From: Miscanthus floridulus
Lineage: Eukaryota > Streptophyta > Magnoliopsida > Poales > Poaceae
Direction of reading: 5' to 3'
Assembly: GCF_019320115.1 (NCBI RefSeq)
Contig: NC_089588.1
Span: forward strand, 115,292,123-115,356,122
DNA length: 64,000 nt
Positions within the stretch are counted from its first letter, which is position 1. The number at the start of each line of letters is the position of its first letter. The notes below the pieces were generated by a model. That model was not told where the DNA came from and did no database searches. It saw only the letters and a program-made list of their open reading frames with translations. Of this stretch, positions 55,440-64,000 are shown one piece after another. The position numbers and the translations under genes are program-made.

Positions 55440-56154
55440 TGTCGACGAAATATGGTCGGCAGTCTACCTAGGGGTATGCCCAAGGTAGTAGATTGTTGGC
55501 AGACAGATGCGCAAGCCACAAACAAGACGGTGACGCAAGACAGACACGAGGTTTTATCCAGGTTCGGCCGCCAAGAAGGCGTAATACCTACGTCCTGCGT
55601 CTGATTGTATTGCTGTATGTCAATGAGAGATGTTTTTTAGAGGGGTCCTTTGCCCGCCTTATATAGTCTGGAAGACAGGGTTACAGATCTGGAAACTAAT
55701 CCTAGCCAGTTACAATTGCCATACATGGCCGGATAAGGATTCCTATTCTAACCGACCAGGATCTTGCTTGGTCACCAAATCTATTTTGACTCCTTACGCG
55801 GGACTCCGAACAGGTTGGCTGGGCCGCGCGTCGTCTTTTGGTGGACCGAACCCACTGATCCAGGCCGGCCCAAGCCTAGCCGTAAGGGTATAGGGGTTAA
55901 TACCCCCACAGCTAGTCCCCGAGCACCATGTATTATGCTGCGACACACCATTTTAACCTTCTCCAACAAGTAAGGCTCAAGTCCTTGACATCTCTGACCA
56001 CCGTCGTCGCCGGAGAAATAGGTTGTTCGAAGAATATATGGTGCTCTTAAGAAAAAAGAAAAAGATTTCCGTCCTGGGAAGTGTGCCCACTTATATTTCT
56101 GAAAAGAAATGTAAGTGGTCTTGAAGCATAGCATCCTTGAACATCAGAGGCGTA

Positions 56155-56816
56155 GGGGTCGAAAAACAAACACATTCACTGCAAGGTGAAGTGTGCCCAC
56201 TTAGTCCCCGAGCCTGGTAGTAGGTGACGTAGTCACGTGGTGCCAGGGTCTAAATAGAATTCCCAGTTAAGTTGAAAACCCAATTGTTGTACAGACAATA
56301 CGAGATGCACCGACAGGTGCATCGTACCGATGTAGTCCCCGAGCTTGCTGGAAGGCGAAGTATGAGCCTTGTAGCAAGGTCTAAATAAATGTCTCTCAAC
56401 TGTATGTGAGTACAAACCACATGTAGCCGAGAAGAACCATTCTCCGAGCAGTGGTCGGGATAGTCCTCGAGCACTTTAGTAATCCTTACAATCATTCAAA
56501 GCATAGGGGTCGATTAAATAAACACATTCACCGCAAGGTGAAGTGTGCCCACTTAGTCCCCGAGCCTGGTAGTAGGTGACGTAGTCACGTGGTGCCAGGG
56601 TCTAAAAAAGAATTTATACTTTTATTAAGAACCCAATCGTTGTGCAAGCAAAACGAGATGCACCGGCAGGTGCATCGTACCGATGTAGTCCTCGAGCTTG
56701 CTGGAAGGCGAAGTAGGAGCCTTGTAGCAAGGTCTAAATAAATGTCTCTCAACTATATGTGAGTACAAACCACATGTGGCCGAGGAGAACCATTCTCCGA
56801 GCAGTGGTCGGAACAG
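56155..56816. repeat. 352-bp imperfect tandem duplication inside the LTR
   Basis: The block beginning CACATTCACTGCAAGG at 56171 is repeated beginning at 56523 with few changes, running through 'CGAGCAGTGGTCGG' in both copies. Confidence 0.85.
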
Positions 56817-56955
56817 TCCCCAAGCACATTAGTAGTCGGAGCAGTCCCCGAGCACGGCAGTGGTCGGAGCAATCCCCGAGCACGGTAGTGGTCTGGGCAG
56901 TCCCCGAACACGGCAGTGGTATAGGCTGTCCCCGAGTATGGCAATGGTCTGATCC
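56800..56955. repeat. ~32-bp tandem repeats in the LTR
   Basis: Five successive variants of GCAGTCCCCGAGCACGGCAG followed by TGGTCGGA. The unit also occurs once in the 352-bp repeats, so it likely expanded locally. Confidence 0.8.
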
Positions 56956-57461
56956 ATCCTTAAGCACAAGACATGCAGCGAAAATACGAACGCCGCTTGT
57001 ATTATTATTTGGTGTATTTATTTATCTCCTTTCTCTGTCAAGTCCAGTCTGACACGTCTGGTCAAAAAAGCAGACGGGTATAGTGCGGCACCCTATCTTC
57101 TTGATCTTTTCTGGCAAACAGTCACTTGGCACCTGTATGGAGGTGCGTCAGTGTGGGCCCTCTTACACAATCAACGAAGAGGCGCGTACACTGGTAATGA
57201 AGGGGCGCGTTTATTGGCATAGATCTCGAGGTTGTGTGAACAACTGTCTGCGGCGCGTGCGCACGTCTCCCAAGAATCTCAGGCGGACGAAACAACGGGG
57301 CTCTTTGTTATTTATAATATAGACCTGGTAAGTTACTTGTACCGATCCCCATCGTCATTCGCCGCCGCAACCTTCTTCTTCTCCTCGCTGAACCCTATTC
57401 CTCCGAAAATCATCACCAATCCCCCCGCCACCGCATCCACCCCCTTAGTAAGGATAGATTA

Positions 57462-59783
57462 ATGGCAAAGAGAGACGCCTAGAAGAAAGGCAGAGTCATG
57501 GCAAAGGAGTGGTGGAAGTCGCGGAGCAATGAGCAGACCATCGAAGACCTCGTCGCCATGGGAGTGCTCCACAACAAGGCACTCGCGGGATGACGTGCGC
57601 CGGAAGGAGAAAGCTTCCCCGATCCGCAACCAGGTGAGATTGTGGTTTTCGAGGATTTCTTCAAACGGGGTTTTAGGGTTCTAGTGCACCCTTTCCTTTA
57701 GGGTCTCTGCTTGTATTACGAGATTGGGATTTGCAATCTGCATCCCAACTCGATTCTTCTTGTCTCCACCTTCATCCATCTCTGCGAGGCCTATGGTGGC
57801 TTCTAGCCCCATTTCGACCTCTTTCGCCACCTATTCTGTCTGTGGAAGAAAGGGAGCGGTGGCTCGAAGATAGCCAGAGGCGCCTACCTCAATCTGCATG
57901 ACGGTATGAAAGCCCAATACTTGCACTGCCCCTAGAACACCTCACTGGATGAATGGTACAAGAAGTGGTTCTACATCCGCGAAGAGCCGAACACAATCAC
58001 CCTGTGCGACGTGGGGTTGATTCCGGAGAAGAAGAACAGCTGGTCGGAGAAGCCCGAGAACTTGGAGCAGATCGCAGAACTGCTCGGGTTGATCCCGTGG
58101 GGAAGGCTGGATGGTCCAAGCGTGGTCGGGAACTTCATCAGCCGAAGGATCCAGCCCTGCCAGAAGAGGGTACATCCTAGCTTCGAGTACCAGGGAAGCG
58201 TAGATCCAACAAGGACCAGGAAAGAGGCACTCGACAAGATAGAAGTCAAGGCCAGGATTGGGGAGCTATTCAACCTGGCTGATCCTAATTATGTCAGGTT
58301 AAACAACATCGAGCACGCCTTCAAGCTGGCCCGACCTCCCCCAAACGTAAATGATACTTCCTTGTACCTGTAGAATCATGTTGTAACAAGAAATTGACTG
58401 TTGTCTCCTTTATGTTTCTTAGAGTAATGGTCGTGACCGGGCAGCAGTGTTCGTGTCTCCGCCCCCTGGTGTGGATTGGCCGCAAGTTGTCGGCCTAGCC
58501 GCCTAGACCAGCGCCAGGACCGAAGACGTCCATTGGGCGGCACTCGAGGTTGTGGAGGATGCATCGACCAGAGCTGCTGGCAAGCGGCCGGCTACCAACA
58601 AACGACGCCAAACCATCTTCCCTCTTTCGGACGACGAAGCAGAGGATGCGAACATCTTTCGGCTCGTCCCTCGAAAGAGGAGGATACAAATGGGGTCGAC
58701 AGAGCAGGGTGGCTCCTCTGTGCCAGCAGTGATCGCATCGCCGACCACTGCAACACAGAGGACTAGCGAGGGAAGTGTCGAGCATCAAACCCCGACGCCA
58801 GTACCGATCATCGGAAAAGACCCGGTGGAACCCACCGAGCACATGGAGCAGGCGCGATCGAAGAGACGCTCCTTCGCCACATCATTCCAAGCTTCCAAGC
58901 TGTAAGTATCTATGACTTTGATGTAAGCTTATAATTTGTATTGAATATTATTGTCTTCTGAACTTTTCCCTAGTGTATCAGGTCAGCGTCCACCGAAAAT
59001 CCCAACCAGCTAGTCAGATGCGGCACAGCTTCGCTAGTACTGGCGGAAAGAGCTGCTCAACGGCCAGTTGTGGAGGAACCTGAAGAAGAAATCCCACCGG
59101 AACCTCAGCAGATGGGCGACTAGACGTCAGTCCCCGAGCAGCTAGTCGGGAAGATAGCCAAGCAAAGTACAAGTGCTCCGAGCACAAACCCTGCTGCAGA
59201 CGAGGAGCAGCAACCGGGGTTGGCATAGAGCATGCTAGCCGATGCTATGGCTCGTGGGAAAGCCACGGTGGTCGCAGAGACTGCAGACTCCAGACCAGCG
59301 CCGGCCTCCGAACAAGAGGCCAAAGAGGATGAAAGTAGAAGAAATCCTGGGCCATCCCCAAGATAAACGACAACATGTATATGTGTCGCGCTGGCGGAAC
59401 GATGAGTGGGTTATGCACGAAGAAATCCCAGAGGTCGAAGAGACCCTAAGAGTTGAACGGGCGGCAAAGCGTCTAGTGACAGAAGTCTAGGTATGTTTGG
59501 TTTGACCACTTGACCCCGTCATGTAGTCGATCTGTCTGACTTAGCTTGTTTATATGCAGGACTTGATGAAGACCGCGAAGTACTGAAAGAGGTGCTTCGA
59601 CCAGATTTAGGGAATCATGGCGAACAATAAAGAACTGGCGGCCGAGGTGGAACACTTGCGCCGCCAACTTGAAGCCGCCGACCAAGAGAGGACAGAGCTA
59701 GAGGCACAGAACCAGAACCTGGTCGGCCAGCTCAATAACAAAGAGCGGGAAAAAACAAGTAAGTTGTCATTTTATCACAGCAA
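57462..59783 (+). pseudogene. Retroelement ORF with 'putative gypsy-type transposase' domain, multi-exon, broken
   Basis: Reading on from ATG codons at 57462 and 57498: 'MAKEWWKSRSNEQTIEDLVA', 'GEIVVFEDFFKRGFRVLVHP', 'FDLFRHLFCL', 'SLDEWYKKWFYIREEPNTIT', 'GLIPEKKNSWSEKPENLEQI', 'KRVHPSFEYQGSVDPTRTRK'. This is the PF04195-type region found in many plant retroelement-borne ORFs. A GTAAATG...TTTCTTAG intron (58348-58421) and a GTAAGT...CCCTAG intron (58902-58976) separate later exons, which are acidic/basic and disordered. The last visible part is a coiled coil ('LAAEVEHLRRQLEAADQERT'), cut by the N gap. TAG or TGA codons near 57479, 57593 and 57932 break it. Biochemical role unknown. Confidence 0.6.
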
Positions 59784-59883
59784 NNNNNNNNNNNNNNNNN
59801 NNNNNNNNNNNNNNNNNNNNNNNNNNNNNNNNNNNNNNNNNNNNNNNNNNNNNNNNNNNNNNNNNNNNNNNNNNNNNNNNNNN
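59784..59883. other. Assembly gap (100 N)
   Basis: Exactly 100 N, a conventional size for a gap of unknown length. The retroelement ORF on the left and the CACTA transposase on the right need not be adjacent in the genome. Confidence 0.99.
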
Positions 59884-60072
59884 TAGTTGAGATTGGTCGC
59901 GAAATCCTTATGCTGCTGAAGTGCATTTTAGCTTTAGTTTTTTTAGTGGTAGTTGGGATTGTCTACATTGTAGCGAGACTTTCATAAATTAATACCTTGT
60001 GTGATGGCATGCATGTCGTATAATTAACTAATTATGTTCTAGGTTTTAATATGGTATGTATGTCATGTAATG

Positions 60073-63000
60073 CAGATGAGCCGGCATTGGATGTACATTG
60101 CTAATCGCCGCTCCCAAGAGTTCATTGAGGGTGTGCATTCTTTCTTACGTGTGGCCGAGGCAAACAAACGCGATGGTTTCATGTGTTGCCCATGTGCCAT
60201 ATGTAAGAATTTGAAGGAATATGCTCAAGGAGTCTTCATTCACACTTGTTGAAGTCAGGTTTCATGCCAAACTATATTTGTTGGATGAAGCATGGAGAAA
60301 CCGGAGTTGTAATGGAAGAAGGTGAAGAAGAACAATGGGACGATGATGACATTATTGCTAAATATGGGGCCTTCAATGATACTGCAATGGGAGAAGCTGA
60401 GGAAGAGGTAGGGGCAGAAGATGAGCCCACTGATGATCTTGGTCAGGCCATTCATGATGCACAAAGAGAATGTGAAAGTGAAAAGGAGAAGATCAAGTTC
60501 GAGCACATGCTAGAGGATCACAAGAAATTGCTATACCCAACTTGTGATGCGGGGCAGAAAAAGTTGGGTACCACACTGGAATTGCTACAATGGAGGTGAA
60601 GAATGGTGTATCTGACAAGGGATTTGGGAGTTACTGAAAATCCAAAAGAAGATGGTTCCGAAGGATAACGAATTGCCCGCCACTACATACAAAGCAAAAT
60701 AGGTAGTCTTCCCTTTGGGATTAGAAATTCAGAAGATACATGCATGTCCTAATGACTGCATCCTCTACCATGGCGAGGAGTACGAGAAGTTAGATGCATG
60801 CCCGGTATGTCATGCATCGCGGTATAAGATCAAGTGAGATGACCTCGGTGATGTTGAGGGCGAACGTCCCACGAAGAAAATCCCTGCCAAGATTATGTGG
60901 TATGCTCCTATAATACCATGCTTGAAACATCTATTCAGAAACAAAGACCATGCAAAGTTGTTGCGATGGCACAAAGAAGACCATAAGGTAGACAATATGT
61001 TGAGACACCCTGCTGATGGGTCCCAGTGGAGAGCAATCGATAGAGAATTCCTAGAGTTTGCAAATGATGCAAGAAACTTAAGGTTTGCTTTAAGTACAGA
61101 TGGTATGAATCCTTTCGGGGAGCAGAGCAGTAGTCATAGCACTTGGCCTATTACTCTATGTATCTACAACCTTCCTCCCTGGTTATGCATGAAGCATAAG
61201 TTTATTATGATGCCAGTCCTCATCCAAGGCCCAAGGCAACTTGGCAACGACATCGATGTGTACCTAAGGCCACTAGTTGAAGAACTTCTACTTTTGTGGA
61301 ACAGACCAGGTGTACGTGTGTGGGATGAGCACAAACAGGAGCACTTTGACCTGCGAGCATTGTTGTTTGTAACACTCAATGATTGGCCTGCTCTAAGTAA
61401 TCTTTTAGGACAATCAAACAAGGGATATAATGCATGCACGCACTGTTTCGATGACATTAAAGGTATATTCTTGAAAAAATGTCAAAAGGTCGTGTACCTT
61501 GGCCATCATCGATTTCTTCCTGCGAATCACCCCCTAAGAAAGAAAGGCAAGCATTTTGAAGGTAAGGCAGACCACCAGACCAAGCCAGGCAACCGAACTG
61601 GTGAGGATGTACTCAATATGGTCAAGGATGTGAAAGTAGTATTTGGAAAGGCACATGGCAGCGAACCTGTTCTGAACAACACTGACGGTCACGAACCCAT
61701 GTGGAAGAAGAAGTTCATATTTTGAGAGCTACCCTATCGGCAAGTCCTAGAGGTCTGTAGCGCGATCGACGTGATGCACCTGACGAAGAATCTTTGTGTG
61801 AACCTGCTAGGCTTCATGGGTGTGTATGGGAAGCCTAAGGACACACTTGAAGCATGACAGGACCTGCGGTGTTTGAAAGAACGAGACAACCTGCATCCAG
61901 AGAAGACAGATGATGGATGCCATTACTTAAGTCCTGCCAGCTACACTCTTAGCAAAGAAGAGAAGGAAAGCATGTTTGAATGCCTAGCAAGCATCAAGGT
62001 ACCATCTGGATTCTCCTTGAATATAAAGGGTATAATAAATGTGCCAGAGAAGAAATTCCTAAACTTAAAGTCCCATGACTACCACGTGCTCATGACACAA
62101 TTGCTTCCCATTGCATTAAGAGGAATTCTACCTCCAAATGTACGTCTAGCCACCGTGAAGTTATGTGCATTCCTAAATGCAATTTCTTAGAAGGCAATCG
62201 ATCCAATGGATCTAGGTAAACTATAGAATGATGTGGTTCAATTTCTTGTCAGCTTTGAGTTGGTGTTCCCTCCTTCCTTCTTTAATATCATGACACACCT
62301 CCTAGTTCACCTGGTCAAGGAGATTAGCATTCTCGATCCTGTGTTCCTGCATAACATGTTCCCCTTTGAGAGGTTCATGGGAGTCCTAAAGAAATATGTT
62401 CACAACCGTGCTCAACCAGAAGGAAGCATCGCCAAGGGCTATGGAACAGAGGAGGTCATTGAGTTTTGTGTTGACTTTATTCCCGACCTTGACCCAATTG
62501 GTGTTCCTAAATCGCGACACGAGGGGAGACTAAGTGGAAAGGGGACACTAGGGAAGAAACCATATACTGGTATGTAGGACAATTATTTTAATAAAGCACA
62601 CTACACAGTTCTACAAAACTCCTCTTTGGTGGATCCGTATATCGAGACACATAAAGAGTTGCTCCGATCTGAGTTTCAAGGGAAGTCTGAAGCTTGGATT
62701 ATGCATCAGCACATGGAAACTTTCAGCGACTGATTGCGAAAAGAATGTTAGGGTGATGAGAGTATTGATGAGCAACTTCATTTGTTGGCTAGGCAGCCAT
62801 CGTGGCATATCCTCACATACAAAGGGTACGAGATAAATGGGAATACATTTTACACAGTAGCCCAAGATAAAAGGAGCACCAACCAAAACAGTGGTGTCCG
62901 CATAGATGCCACCGACCCTAATGGAAGTAAGCAAACATATTATGGCCGCATAGAGGAGATATGGGAACTAAACTATGCACCTACTTTTAAGGTACCTTTG

Positions 63001-63420
63001 TTCAAGTGCCAATGGGTAAAGGCGACTGGAGGCGGGGTAGCAGTCGACAACCAGTATGGAATGACAACCATGGACCTCAACAATATTGGGTACAAAGACA
63101 AACCGTTCGTCCTTGCCAAGGATGTGAATCAGGTGTTCTATGTCAAGGACATGGCTACAAAACCGAAGAGAGGGAAAAACAATAACGACCCAATCAATGA
63201 GCCAAAGCGCCATATAGTTCTTTTAGGGAGAAGAAACATCATCGAAATTGAAGACAAGTCAGACATATCAGAAGATTATGAAAAGGATGACTGAATTTCA
63301 CCCTTCACAGTGAACAAAGACCCAAGCATCCAGCTAAATGATGAGGACACTCCATGGTTACGACGCAATCATAACCAAGGGATATATGTTAAGAAGAAGT
63401 TCACTACTGTGCCCGCTTGA
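60073..63420 (+). pseudogene. CACTA TNP2-type transposase gene, decayed
   Basis: Order on the plus strand: a transposase-associated N-terminal domain at 60076-60300 ('SRHWMYIANRRSQEFIEGVH', 'CPCAICKNL', then 'LLKSGFMPNYICWMKHGE' after a frameshift near 60247); an acidic linker; the TNP2 catalytic region at about 60720-61860 ('IMWYAPIIPCLKHLFRNKDH', 'FALSTDGMNPF', 'VLIQGPRQLGNDIDVYLRPL', 'NKGYNACTHCFDD', 'AIDVMHLTKNLCVNLLGFMG'); a DUF4218-like part at 62020-62570 ('FNIMTHLLVHLVKEI', 'FPFERFMGVLKKYVHNRAQP'); and a DUF4216-like part at 62780-63290 ('YYGRIEEIWELNYAPTFKVP', 'VDNQYGMTTMDLNNIGYKD'). Stops include 60598, 60836, 61722, 61855, 62188 and 63292. This gene supplies transposase in autonomous CACTA elements, but this copy is dead. 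Confidence 0.85.
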
Positions 63421-63879
63421 TATATAGTGATGTATTAGACCTATTATGTAATAATTGTGACTTCAGATTTTATTGTCGTGTTTTCATATTTTCTACTGTT
63501 TAAATGAATTTTCTGTTAGACGGTGGATTTCCCGTGGAGAATGTGTGATGAAAAACCAAATGATGAACGTTAATAAGATATGAAAACTAATTTCCTGTCC
63601 AAAAACAATAGTTTTAATGATTTTAATTAAGTAGTATATTTTTGTATGGTGTAAATTGTAATTATTATTTACACTATGTCAAATATTTATACAGTAAAAC
63701 AAAAGAGTTTACTTTACAAATTTATGTTGCGTATAATAATGCAAAACCAAGTCCAAGAATTTTTTTTATAATTTTTTTGGATAATATTTTATTTATTAGG
63801 CAATTAATAACTCTCTGCATATTTATATAAAAGAAATATATAAAAAAGGAAAAAACTTATGGTAATTGGAGGAAGCCAA
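63421..63879. other. AT-rich 3' region of the CACTA element
   Basis: No gene seen between the transposase relic and the subterminal repeats. Confidence 0.5.
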
Positions 63880-64000
63880 CTGCAGCTCCCCCTTTACTCC
63901 CGGGTGGATCAACCACCCAGGACTAAAGGTGGTTCTTTAGTCCCGGGTGTATCCACTAGCCGGGACAGATCTCCCTTTACTCCCGGGTGGATCAACCACC
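63880..64000. repeat. CACTA subterminal repeats (window edge)
   Basis: TTTACTCCCGGGTGG and its inverse (CCACCCAGGACTAAAGG, TTTAGTCCCGGG) in close succession. This is the 'TTTAGTCCCGGG' family of grass CACTA subterminal repeats, distinct from the CCGAGTG families of elements 1 and 2. The terminus lies beyond the window. Confidence 0.75.

Larger units (their letters stand above)
55440..57400 (+). repeat. LTR/leader of a second retroelement
   Basis: It starts TGTCGACGAAATATGG inside the previous LTR. It contains 'AGTCCCCGAGC' motifs throughout 55912-56940, a TTATTTATAATATA TATA-like site at 57309-57322, and a GCC-rich leader to the first ATG near 57462. The right LTR is not in the window (gap at 59784). 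Confidence 0.6.

Overview
This is a transposon-rich, gene-poor stretch of plant nuclear DNA. The CACTA elements with 'TTTGCCGAGTGCC' hairpins, the Athila/Ty3 retroelements with a tRNA-Asp primer site, the Stowaway MITE and the fragments of plant gene families (F-box, defensin, formin, tyrosyl-tRNA synthetase, DUF868) all fit a grass, probably a panicoid such as the sorghum/sugarcane/maize group. I cannot name the species. All calls come from reading the sequence and family recognition; no search was run. A run of 100 N at 59784-59883 is an assembly gap.

Layout. (1) 1-10477 is copy A of a large duplicated block: a truncated Athila element (minus strand), a DNA-transposon remnant, an F-box gene (6336-7571) and a ~1.94-kb LTR. 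(2) 10478-18970 is an interval not shared with copy B: a plant-mobile-domain pseudogene, GC-rich capture-like DNA, a third F-box pseudogene (13855-14915), a DUF868-like exon fragment, a MITE and a tRNA-derived SINE. (3) 18976-38181 contains copy B. A complete Athila element (18976-28397, TSD ACGAC) is followed by the same DNA-transposon remnant, the best-preserved F-box gene (30152-31378), and a CACTA element (31476-35373) inserted after the duplication; the empty site survives in copy A. A solo LTR with a GGAAG TSD closes the block.

(4) 38187-43048 holds an older, decayed copy of the F-box neighbourhood (F-box 3' fragment at 39211, flank copy at about 41795) and an intact-looking two-exon plant defensin gene on the minus strand (39832-40195). 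(5) 43049-47369 is a second CACTA element (TSD GTA) carrying two exons and one intron of a formin FH2 domain. (6) 49458-52460 carries decayed tandem copies of cytosolic tyrosyl-tRNA synthetase, with a Stowaway MITE in an intron. (7) 52540-64000 is a nest of retrotransposons (a gypsy-type LTR, then an element with a multi-exon 'putative gypsy-type transposase' ORF) followed, after the gap, by a decayed CACTA TNP2 transposase gene.

The only plausible functional host genes are the defensin and F-box copy B, with F-box copy A doubtful. Most other coding sequence is transposon-derived or relic. The clearest story is the history: an Athila insertion, mutational inactivation, a segmental duplication of Athila plus F-box, then a CACTA insertion into one copy only.
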